Assembly: GCA_002700865.1 (NCBI GenBank) | Contig: PAFB01000126.1 | Coordinates: 1-10,464, forward strand | DNA from: Rhodospirillaceae bacterium | GTDB lineage: Bacteria; Pseudomonadota; Alphaproteobacteria; UBA7985 | DNA length: 10,464 nt | Direction of reading: 5' to 3' | Shown: positions 1-5,875 of the stretch, piece after piece | Numbering within the stretch: the stretch's first letter is position 1 | How the letters are laid out: each line of letters starts with the position of its first letter | Position numbers and translations under genes: made by a program | Notes under the pieces: generated by a model | The model's input: the letters and a program-made list of their open reading frames with translations, nothing else | Told to the model about the DNA's origin: nothing | Database searches by the model: none

Positions 1-995
1 CCATGCACATCGATGTCATGAGAGGTGTTTTCGTTAAGCTTCCGAAACGTATTGTCTGAGAGCATGCGATCGCCGCGTTGACTGGGAAACACCAGCCTGC
101 CGCCAGCTGCAGCATAATCTTTCGCCTCGGCAAGGATCTCAAGCATACGTGGGGTCAGCGGCACCCGGTGATCAGCTTTGGCCTTCATCCGTTCGCCCGG
201 AATGAACCATTCTGCTTTTTCAATATCGATCTCCGACCAAAGTGCCCCCCGGATTTCACCCGTTCGCAGTGCTGTCAGGATCAGGAATTCATAGGCCAGC
301 TTGGTCACAGGCCAGGCTTGGCGCTGTCGCAGCTCGGCAATGAACTGGCTAACCAGATTGTAGTCCAACGCCTTGTAGTGCTTGACGCGTCCACGGCTTA
401 TACGTGGCAGTGTCGCTTTTACGGCCTCCGCGGGGTTATCCTGACGCCAATCCAGCGCAATCGCGCGCTTGAATACCTCCCCCATGCGTTGGCGCACCCG
501 TGATGCTGTTTCGTGCTTCGATGTCCAGATGGGCTCCAAGACGCTCAGTACGTCAAACTTCGAAATATCGGAAACCTTGCGCTCACCCAGCTTCGGAAAG
601 ACGTAGGTTCGTAGCGTATTGATCCATTGATCGGCATGCTTTGGGTTCTTCCATGTCGGAAGCTTAAGCTCGTGCACCTTGCGGGCGAGCTCTTCAAAGG
701 TGTCGACCCCGCGCTCACGCCGGCGCTCTGCTAAAGGGTCGCCACCCTCTCGTGCCAGCTTGCTTGCCGCCGCAGCCTTAAGCCTCGCTACTTTGAGGCT
801 CACGTGTTTGAAGGATCCATGGCCAATGTCGCGGCGTCGACCGTTAATCACCAGCCGTTGCACCCACCTTTTGGCTTCGGATTGATCGACGATGAGCATT
901 AAGCCGTCACCGTCATGGTATTTGCCCGGTTTTTTCACGTTATTCGGAAACGCCGACGGCAATTTTCCTTGTTTATGTGGCGCTTTTTTGGGCAT
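1..995 (-). CDS. P4-type tyrosine site-specific integrase, 3' end cut by the window edge
   Basis: Reading leftward from an ATG at 995, 331 codons are open to the window edge. This is a tyrosine recombinase that would integrate and excise a genomic island or prophage by strand exchange at att sites. Residues about 20-95 form the DUF4102-like arm-binding domain (YHDGDGLMLIV, then a basic stretch ending GGDPLAERR). Residues about 100-190 are the SAM-like core-binding domain. The catalytic domain starts near 205, with the first catalytic Arg at 244 (TALRTGEIRGA) and the lysine region followed by HRVPLTP at 276-282. The last complete codon is His331 in DIDVH, probably the His of the HxxR motif, so that Arg and the catalytic Tyr lie outside. 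The family usually has about 400 residues. An in-frame TGA three codons upstream leaves ATG 995 as the earliest ATG; no clear Shine-Dalgarno is seen. Recombinase identity is sure; target site unknown. Confidence 0.93.
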   Translation of the reverse strand, partial: MPKKAPHKQGKLPSAFPNNVKKPGKYHDGDGLMLIVDQSEAKRWVQRLVINGRRRDIGHGSFKHVSLKVARLKAAAASKLAREGGDPLAERRRERGVDTFEELARKVHELKLPTWKNPKHADQWINTLRTYVFPKLGERKVSDISKFDVLSVLEPIWTSKHETASRVRQRMGEVFKRAIALDWRQDNPAEAVKATLPRISRGRVKHYKALDYNLVSQFIAELRQRQAWPVTKLAYEFLILTALRTGEIRGALWSEIDIEKAEWFIPGERMKAKADHRVPLTPRMLEILAEAKDYAAAGGRLVFPSQRGDRMLSDNTFRKLNENTSHDIDVH

Positions 996-1012
996 TTTAT
1001 TTCACAATCTAC

Positions 1013-1031
1013 CCCACATTTCATCCCACAT
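1013..1031. repeat. Two CCCACAT direct repeats between the integrase start and its promoter
   Basis: CCCACAT occurs at 1013-1019 and 1025-1031, 12 bp apart. The shorter inverse ATGTGG lies at 975-980 inside the integrase start. Short tandem repeats directly upstream of an integrase gene are the usual form of arm-type integrase binding sites. Here the second copy touches the predicted -10 element, so occupancy could also repress the gene. The repeats are visible in the sequence; the binding role is inference. Confidence 0.4.
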
Positions 1032-1058
1032 AATATCGCGAAAGCTGTAAGTATGCAA
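1030..1058 (-). promoter_or_regulatory. Putative sigma-70 promoter of the integrase gene
   Basis: On the minus strand a -10 hexamer TATTAT (1035-1030, 5 of 6 consensus) lies 17 nt downstream of TTGCAT (1058-1053, 3 of 6). Transcription would start near 1023, leaving a leader of about 28 nt before the integrase ATG at 995. The spacing is ideal and the surroundings are AT-rich, but the -35 is weak and the call is by eye only. Confidence 0.45.
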
Positions 1059-1372
1059 TAGACGTTACAGGATCTCGGTTCATTTCAATTGTCTGATATA
1101 AATAGCTTTATAGTACTGCATTGGAAGACAAGAGACGCTAGGTACGCGGACTTCCTTTCCGCCATTCGTGCCTTGCCACAACCCATCTCTGATCAAGAAC
1201 GCCATACCGTACACCGTTGAAGATCCAGCTCTTCCGTTCAACGTTTCAGTGCCGTCGATCAGACGATTGCTTCAAAAGTTCCCGAGTGGGGTTGTTGCGG
1301 GCTCGCCGCAGATTGTTGTTGGGCGAGTCCTGAAAGAAGCATTGAGCGCTGAACCACCTGCCAAAAGGCGGA

Positions 1373-2284
1373 CTAAGCCTTATCGAGGGCCGCTAGTTGG
1401 AAGTCTGCATAGGTCTGGCCTGACGCTTCGTGAATCCATGACGTTCGGCCATTGGATGAGCGCCCGAAGGCAATGGCTGCGGCGGCGCTGGGACTGGAAA
1501 AGACGAGATCTTCAGTCGTGACCCAGCGCCCGTCTTTTTCGGTGATAGCGCCTCGATCGATCAAGCCTTCAAGTTTGCGCTTATACCCAGAATCATGGAG
1601 AGACTTACTGGCCCATCTTCCTCGCACTTTGGCTCCTGCCAAGACGATGAATTCTCCATCGCTTTCGTAAGCCCTCGCTTCGATACCGTCGCGTTTGCCA
1701 ACCAGTGTGAAGAAGTCGGTTTCTTCTTGTGGCTTGTCCGGTTCGGCTGCTGAACGAGGTGGGCTTTTGGGTGTGGGTTTGGCTCGAAGAAAATCCAAGC
1801 CAAGGACCGGCAAAACCAACTTCACCTGCTCAATGAAGAATTCCATATCTGAAACATCGGCTTCAGGCAGCGCCGGGGCATCGGGTGAGTTCCCATTGGC
1901 CACCTTGAGGCGACCACTGGAAAGGGCCAGCCGGATGAGGTGACTTTCCAAGAAGCGCACGTGGGCCTTGGTCAGGTTTTGGTCTTTCGAGGTGACGATA
2001 GCCACCTTGCCGAAAAAGTCTTTCTGAGTGTCCCTAGAATGGTTCTGGAGCCGTTTGGAAACGTCATCGCTCTCACCAACATAAACCATGTCTTCGCCTG
2101 TCTCAGGGTCTTCTCCGACCAGGAAATAGACGCCAGTACGGGACGTTTCTTCCCGCTTCAGCAATTCACTCAACCGAGACCTCGGACCCGTCACGACGTG
2201 CCCCGTCCAATTCATGATTTCGGCGGTGATGATTCCGGTGGAGGTTCCATCGGCGAGAAACATCCTGATTGAGCGACCGCTCAT
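1373..2284 (-). CDS. GIY-YIG nuclease-fold protein with C-terminal DUF4357-like domain
   Basis: 303 residues. The N-terminal 30 residues (SIRMFLADG, EIMNWTGHV) precede a GIY-YIG core: GVY at 51-53, YVG at 68-70, the helix Arg in SKRLQNH at 78, and the conserved Glu in FLESHLI at 113. These are the family's metal-dependent phosphodiester-cleaving residues, so a DNA-cleaving or DNA-repair role is plausible. A Pro/Ala/Lys-rich linker (about 168-190) leads to a C-terminal module whose end (FSSPSAAAAIAFGRSSNGRTSW) matches the DUF4357 style often attached to GIY-YIG or restriction-associated proteins. The ATG is supported by AAGGA six bases upstream. It begins 18 bp after the lipoprotein stop codon, so the two are probably co-transcribed. 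No substrate is known. Its presence beside an integrase fits an island cargo gene. Confidence 0.85.
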   Translation of the reverse strand: MSGRSIRMFLADGTSTGIITAEIMNWTGHVVTGPRSRLSELLKREETSRTGVYFLVGEDPETGEDMVYVGESDDVSKRLQNHSRDTQKDFFGKVAIVTSKDQNLTKAHVRFLESHLIRLALSSGRLKVANGNSPDAPALPEADVSDMEFFIEQVKLVLPVLGLDFLRAKPTPKSPPRSAAEPDKPQEETDFFTLVGKRDGIEARAYESDGEFIVLAGAKVRGRWASKSLHDSGYKRKLEGLIDRGAITEKDGRWVTTEDLVFSSPSAAAAIAFGRSSNGRTSWIHEASGQTYADFQLAALDKA

Positions 2285-2302
2285 CTTGTTCCTTTCAGCT
2301 GG

Positions 2303-2749
2303 CTAAAAGCAGTTTGTGAAGCTGCCGGTTGTATGACAGGTCACCATCCCGCCATTTGGGCCCATGTATGTATGGTAGGGCGACTGGATCGGCTTGAAGG
2401 CTGGCATAGGTGACGGCTCAACTACAATTCGAGTTGGCAGAGCTCTGTATCCGGGTGAAGGCGCGTGAGGTTGTCCATAGCTCTTCAGCGCTGCCGCTGT
2501 CGCTCCTGCAATAGCTTGCCAGCGCTCCCTTCTTTCCGCTTGGTCAAGCCTGTCTTGTGTTCGCTCGTAGTCCATTTGGTCGAGGACGCAAGCTTCAAAC
2601 AAAGAATGATCATAGCCAAGGACATTTAGGCAGGTAGCTTGGGCACGAACGTAGGCGCTCGGCTTGTCTTCACCAGCAAGAGCACTGCACCCCGAAAGCA
2701 CGAAGACCAAGATGAAAAGAAGTGCGGAGCGTTTCAGAATCGATTTCAT
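2303..2749 (-). CDS. Small predicted lipoprotein of unknown function
   Basis: 148 residues with a clear type II signal peptide: MKSILKR, a hydrophobic core, then the lipobox LSGC with Cys21 as the lipidation site. The mature protein would be anchored in the periplasm or outer membrane. Residues about 60-80 are charged and probably helical (DQMDYERTQDRLDQAERRER). A Pro-rich middle follows (about 92-125). The tail has the pair C-x8-C in GGMVTCHTTGSFTNCF, a small Gly/Thr/Cys ending seen in other proteobacterial exported hypotheticals; another Cys pair lies near residues 39-54. A disulfide is possible. No enzymatic motif is recognised. It sits between the membrane/coiled-coil protein (69 bp upstream) and the GIY-YIG gene (18 bp downstream), all on the same strand. 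The Shine-Dalgarno is weak (GGAT about 11 bases upstream). Confidence 0.8.
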   Translation of the reverse strand: MKSILKRSALLFILVFVLSGCSALAGEDKPSAYVRAQATCLNVLGYDHSLFEACVLDQMDYERTQDRLDQAERRERWQAIAGATAAALKSYGQPHAPSPGYRALPTRIVVEPSPMPAFKPIQSPYHTYMGPNGGMVTCHTTGSFTNCF

Positions 2750-2818
2750 TCAAATTCGATCCAACAGGATGAAATTTAAAGGAAGCGATGCTGAGATTAT
2801 GGCATCTGAAAGGAATGC

Positions 2819-3742
2819 TTAATTCGGTGTCCTGGTCAGTTGATTAACAAGACGTTTCAACTCAGTAAGTGGTGGGACAAACTTAGACGGAATGCCGATA
2901 TTTGTGTTTTCCGTTCCAATTTTTGCGGCATCCAGCGTTACCCTGAACAAATCTGGCTTTATGCCTGCCAAAAGCTCAAAATCGATCAGATGTGCGTCAG
3001 CCAAAGCTCCGACTTTACAAAGGTATCCCCTTACACTTTCAAAGTTTTCGAACTCTGGGCTGAAGGCTCTAAATTGCTGACGTAGTTCGTCACGTTCAGT
3101 CTGTAATTTTTTTTCAACCTGTCCCATCCCAGACGGCAGATCCCTTTTTGTCACTCCTGGGCTCGTTTCGACTTCAACCCTCAGTTCTCGAATCTTTTTG
3201 TCGAGATGGGCGATTTGCTGCGATAGCGAGGATCTTTGTGATGACGTTCTCTGGTAATAGCCCAAAAGGTCATCCTGCCCATCGCTGCAGAATTTTAGGA
3301 AGCTTTCGAGGTTAATCTCTGGCGAGGCTTCGGCCATTTCCATGGTTCTTCCAATAATCTGGCCGCGCTCTTCGACTGTTGCTTGCTTCTCTGTAGCGCC
3401 TGCCAGCTCAACACGGCTCTTGCTCGCCTCACTTAGCTCGCCAATTTGGACTAAAAGAGCGCAGCTCAGGATCAGGAAGCTCGCGGCGGTGATGATCGGG
3501 TTCATGATGCCGCCGATGTAGTCGCCCATCGGGCCTAAGTCTTTCCAATTGGTTTCACGGAAGCACGCCTCGTTCAGGTGCTCGCAGATGCTAAAAAACA
3601 TGCGAAGGCTCAAGAATGGGATCAGCACCACGGTTAAAACCATGATCCACGTAATCAGCGGATAACGACTTAGGGTCTGGAACATCCCGTCACTTGACGG
3701 TTCCTGTTTCGCTCTGCTGTTGGTTGAATCTAGTGGGTTCAT
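2819..3742 (-). CDS. Two-TM membrane protein with cytoplasmic coiled coil, possible abortive-infection-like protein
   Basis: 307 residues from ATG 3742, chosen because AGGCGG lies just upstream; a longer reading from a TTG at 3808 has no such site. Transmembrane helix 1 spans about 29-50. A short loop with two Cys leads to the motif GDYIGGIMNP (73-82), then helix 2 (about 83-101). The remainder is soluble, with strong coiled-coil character at about 102-135 and 168-225. The layout of two N-terminal helices, G-D-x-x-G-G-x-x-N-P between them, then Q/E-rich coiled coil resembles the N-terminus of putative phage abortive-infection proteins (putAbiC type). The C-terminal half is not recognised, so family membership is a suggestion only. 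It heads a likely operon with the lipoprotein and GIY-YIG genes. Its base composition is more AT-rich than the metabolic genes to the right, in keeping with acquisition. Confidence 0.75.
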   Translation of the reverse strand: MNPLDSTNSRAKQEPSSDGMFQTLSRYPLITWIMVLTVVLIPFLSLRMFFSICEHLNEACFRETNWKDLGPMGDYIGGIMNPIITAASFLILSCALLVQIGELSEASKSRVELAGATEKQATVEERGQIIGRTMEMAEASPEINLESFLKFCSDGQDDLLGYYQRTSSQRSSLSQQIAHLDKKIRELRVEVETSPGVTKRDLPSGMGQVEKKLQTERDELRQQFRAFSPEFENFESVRGYLCKVGALADAHLIDFELLAGIKPDLFRVTLDAAKIGTENTNIGIPSKFVPPLTELKRLVNQLTRTPN

Positions 3743-3794
3743 TTTCCGCCTATAAGGTTTCTTTAAGTTGAGTTTCTCCGTTGATGCATATAAT

Positions 3795-3813
3795 TCAATT
3801 TGTATCAAATTGA
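3795..3813. promoter_or_regulatory. Perfect 8-bp palindrome, candidate operator
   Basis: TCAATTTG (3795-3802) and CAAATTGA (3806-3813) are exact inverted repeats separated by TAT. The site lies 53 bp upstream of the ATG of the membrane/coiled-coil protein, in an AT-rich stretch between it and the divergent methyltransferase remnant. It has the size of a dimeric repressor site. No regulator gene is in the window, so function is inferred from position and symmetry. Confidence 0.45.
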
Positions 3814-3872
3814 GAGTTATTAAGCAGCCTTACCCGGCTTTGCCAACGCTGGTGCTTCAAGTGATGGGATAG

Positions 3873-3903
3873 GCGACTCTCGCCATAGCAAAGGGAGAGT
3901 CGC
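3873..3903. repeat. 9-bp perfect inverted repeat upstream of methyltransferase remnant
   Basis: GCGACTCTC (3873-3881) is the exact reverse complement of GAGAGTCGC (3895-3903), with a 13-nt spacer. The right arm ends two bases before the first recognisable methyltransferase codons. No T-run follows, so it is not an intrinsic terminator. It could be a regulatory site of the former methyltransferase or restriction operon, or a leftover recombination site. Confidence 0.4.
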
Positions 3904-3904
3904 T

Positions 3905-4066
3905 GTACCGGTTTTGGACTGGATTGGAAAAAAGGCAGTGGTGAACCATCACCACGAGGTGCCTTATCGCTTGATCCATTGCGATAGTGAACTGTCTGCC
4001 GGTGACCCTGACGCTGGGAACCTGTTGGTTCAAAGGGATAATCTAGAGGCCCTGAAAGCGCTTCTG
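3905..4066 (+). pseudogene. 5' remnant of a type III-like (Mod/beta-class) DNA adenine methyltransferase
   Basis: The plus frame here reads VPVLDWIGKKAVV, NHHHEVPYRL, then AGDPDAGNLLVQ and DNLEALKALL. This is the characteristic start of site-specific adenine methyltransferases of the type III Mod kind, where it is normally followed at once by a segment leading to the catalytic DPPY motif. Here homology stops at codon 4064-4066; the frame then runs through unrelated residues to a stop at 4106-4108. A usual Gly is replaced by Arg in LLVQRDN. The frame is open upstream to a TAA at 3821 but has no in-frame ATG and no obvious ribosome site, so the start is lost or was a TTG (3914) or GTG. The enzyme is certainly inactive, as the catalytic motifs are gone. 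The break marks a deletion or the right border of the island. Confidence 0.75.
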
Positions 4067-4116
4067 CTGTGCGGTCTCCAGGCCGCTTGGGCGGTTTGTG
4101 GGCGGTAGCAGCAGAA
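4062..4116. repeat. 8-bp inverted repeat flanking the methyltransferase break point
   Basis: TTCTGCTG (4062-4069) and CAGCAGAA (4109-4116) are exact inverted repeats 39 bp apart; a shorter stem GCGG/CCGC (4071-4074, 4083-4086) lies inside. The left arm covers the last two homologous codons of the methyltransferase remnant and the right arm ends 19 bp before the aldehyde dehydrogenase stop. It could be a terminator-like structure for the minus-strand gene, but no T-run was seen; otherwise it is a scar of the rearrangement that removed the rest of the gene. Confidence 0.35.
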
Positions 4117-4135
4117 AGAGATGTTGCCCTTTCGA

Positions 4136-5635
4136 TTAGATCAAAAAGCCTGCTGGGCCGGAGATTGAGTGGGGTTCGGCGAAGGCGAGGACGCCGTCGT
4201 AGCCCATGTTGCGCCCGACGCCGGAGTTCTTGAAGCCGCCGAAAGGGCCGCGTCCGTCTTGGGCCATGGGGCCGTGGCCGTTCAGGTAGGTATAGCCGGC
4301 CTCCAGCTTTTTCGCGATCCCGACGGCGCGCTCTGCGTCTTCGGTCCAGACCGATGAACACAGGCCAAACTCGCTATCGTTGGCGAGGTTGATCGCTTCG
4401 GCGTCCGTTTTGAACTTCATCAGCGGCAGCGCTGGCCCGAATTGTTCGTCGCGGACCACGGAAAGCGTGGGGTCGGCGTTGTAGACCAGTGCGGGTTTCT
4501 GGAAATAACCGCCGCCGAAGTACAATTCTTCATCGGGGACCTGCCCGCATTCCCGCACGTCGGCGCCCTTAGCGCGGGCTTCGGCGATCATTTGAGTGAC
4601 GACGCCCAGCTGCTTGGCGTTGTTGACGGGCCCCATGGTGGTTTCGGGCAGCAAGCCATCGCCAACAACCGCACGCTCGCACGCGGCGGTGAAGCCATCG
4701 ACCACTTCATCGTAGCGGCTTTCATGCACGTAGAGCCGCTTCATCGCCATGCAGATTTGCCCAGAAGAGCCAAAAGCCCCCCAGTACATCTTGTTGAACA
4801 CCTCGTCGTTCAGCGTCGCATCTTCCAGCACCAGCGCGGCGTCGTTGCCGCCAAGTTCCAGCGTGACCGGGGTGAGGTTTTCGGCGGCCACCTTCATCAC
4901 GTGACGACCCACAGCGACCGAGCCGGTGAAGTTGACGTTGCGTACCAGCGGATGACCGGTCAGCGTATCGCCGATTTCGCGGGAAGAGCCGGTGACGATG
5001 TTGACCACACCCGGCGGCAGCATGCTTGCGATTTTCTGCAGCGTCAGCACCGGTGCCATGGCAGAGTTTTCAGCCGGCTTCACGACCACTGTGTTCCCGG
5101 TCACCAAAGCCTGCGGCAGTTTTGCCCCAAGGATCGACAGCGGCCAATTCCACGGCACAATCAGAGCTGCGACGCCGCGCGGCTGGCGGGTGACAATCGT
5201 ATCGAGCTGCGGCCCCGCGCTGGCTGGCCCCATGGTCTCATCGACCATGATCCGCTCCCCATAGGCTGCGGCCTGGCGGAAACGGTCGCCCAGACGGCTC
5301 ATTTCCATCAGCGTCTCACGGGCGATTTTGCCGTGCTCGCGCGTGAACAGGCGGGAACGGTATTTGATGTCTTCTTCGTCCGCAGCGAGCATCTCCGCGA
5401 CCTGCAGCATAATCGCAATCCGCGCCTCGTAGCCAATCTCCGCCCAAGCCGGGAAAGCCGCGTGAGCCGCGCGAACGGCTTCGTCAACATCGTCGCGGGT
5501 CGCCGCGGCAGCATGGCCGACCAATTCTGTGGGACGAGCAGGATTATAGAGCGCATAGACCGCCCCATTCGACGCCGGCCGGTGACTGCCACCCACGAAG
5601 ATATCCGTGGTGATGACTTGATCCATGTTGCTCAT
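4136..5635 (-). CDS. NAD(P)+-dependent aldehyde dehydrogenase
   Basis: 499 residues, the normal size for the ALDH superfamily. It would oxidise an aldehyde to the carboxylic acid in the cytoplasm. The catalytic set is complete: oxyanion Asn163 in PWNWP, Lys186 in VVVKPAENS (cofactor), a Gly-rich stretch around NFTGSVAVGR (235-244), general base Glu260 in LELGGND, nucleophile Cys295 in GQICMAMKR, and Glu397 in DEQFGP. The end GPFGGFKNSGVGRNMG is also typical. The start is supported by GAGGAG six bases before ATG 5635. It diverges from the ene-reductase gene across a 240-bp region with two palindromes, so both may answer to the same signal. The substrate cannot be read from sequence; an aldehyde from aromatic, betaine or sugar catabolism is possible. 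The 3' end abuts the methyltransferase scar, so this is the first intact chromosomal gene right of the island. Confidence 0.95.
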   Translation of the reverse strand: MSNMDQVITTDIFVGGSHRPASNGAVYALYNPARPTELVGHAAAATRDDVDEAVRAAHAAFPAWAEIGYEARIAIMLQVAEMLAADEEDIKYRSRLFTREHGKIARETLMEMSRLGDRFRQAAAYGERIMVDETMGPASAGPQLDTIVTRQPRGVAALIVPWNWPLSILGAKLPQALVTGNTVVVKPAENSAMAPVLTLQKIASMLPPGVVNIVTGSSREIGDTLTGHPLVRNVNFTGSVAVGRHVMKVAAENLTPVTLELGGNDAALVLEDATLNDEVFNKMYWGAFGSSGQICMAMKRLYVHESRYDEVVDGFTAACERAVVGDGLLPETTMGPVNNAKQLGVVTQMIAEARAKGADVRECGQVPDEELYFGGGYFQKPALVYNADPTLSVVRDEQFGPALPLMKFKTDAEAINLANDSEFGLCSSVWTEDAERAVGIAKKLEAGYTYLNGHGPMAQDGRGPFGGFKNSGVGRNMGYDGVLAFAEPHSISGPAGFLI

Positions 5636-5708
5636 CGATTGCTCCTCTCCCCAGTTTGACGCTGCGGGGTCTATTCTTTTCAGTTTTGCTCAAGGGGGGA
5701 GCTAACGC

Positions 5709-5722
5709 TGAAAGCGCTTGCG
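5709..5722. promoter_or_regulatory. LacI-family-like operator
   Basis: TGAAAGCGCTTGCG matches the common LacI/GalR-type operator TGAAAGCGCTTTCA at 12 of 14 positions, with the hallmark central CG and core palindrome AAGCGCTT (5712-5719). It lies 74 bp upstream of the aldehyde dehydrogenase ATG and 154 bp from the ene-reductase start. No LacI-family gene is in the window, so the regulator would be encoded elsewhere. Confidence 0.4.
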
Positions 5723-5739
5723 AGTCAATTTTGTTGACT
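5723..5739. promoter_or_regulatory. Palindrome carrying back-to-back -35-like hexamers
   Basis: AGTCAA (5723-5728) and TTGACT (5734-5739) are exact inverted repeats around TTTTG. Each arm reads TTGACT outward, so each could be the -35 of one divergent gene. Matching -10 elements are weak (TTAGCT 17 nt downstream on the minus strand), so the promoter role is tentative. It directly adjoins the LacI-like operator. Confidence 0.4.
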
Positions 5740-5875
5740 TGTCATGCAGTTGTAAATCTTTGAGGGCGGTGCAGATAGTTCTTTTCTGGTGCTTGCCGCT
5801 GGGGCGAAGGCGCTCACATTGAAGGGGCAGGCACGTCCTCTTCTCTGTTGTTTATCACTTTGGAACACCGCGCTT

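Larger units (their letters stand above)
996..1372. other. 377-bp non-coding gap between integrase and GIY-YIG gene
   Basis: Apart from the integrase promoter and CCCACAT repeats there is no convincing gene. A plus-strand frame opening at a GTG (1168) codes for no recognisable motif and runs antisense into the GIY-YIG gene. A hairpin can form from 1299-1307 with 1322-1330 (nine pairs, one G-T wobble, 14-nt loop); it has no T-run on either side, so it is not a convincing terminator. No tRNA-like T-arm was found, so any att site here cannot be named. Confidence 0.6.

Noticed and set aside
1299..1330. Hairpin as a terminator of the GIY-YIG gene
   Set aside because: The stem is good on the plus strand, but on the minus strand the G-T wobble becomes a mismatch and no T-run follows.
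996..1372. tRNA or tmRNA att site next to the integrase
   Set aside because: P4-type integrases often sit beside a tRNA 3' end, but no TTCGANNC T-arm or acceptor pairing could be found in either strand here, and no direct repeat of this region was found near 4066-4135.
1168..1521. 117-residue plus-strand frame right of the integrase
   Set aside because: GTG start without a ribosome site, no motif, and its second half is antisense to the GIY-YIG gene. The first half might be a gene relic but nothing supports that.
3795..4361. 188-residue minus-strand frame across the island border
   Set aside because: Arg/Pro-rich shadow overlapping the aldehyde dehydrogenase 3' end out of frame and antisense to the methyltransferase remnant.
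4442..5659. 405-residue open frame on the plus strand
   Set aside because: It is fully antisense to the aldehyde dehydrogenase, whose catalytic motifs and length are complete; the plus-frame protein has no recognisable motif and its His/Arg-rich composition is that of a shadow frame.
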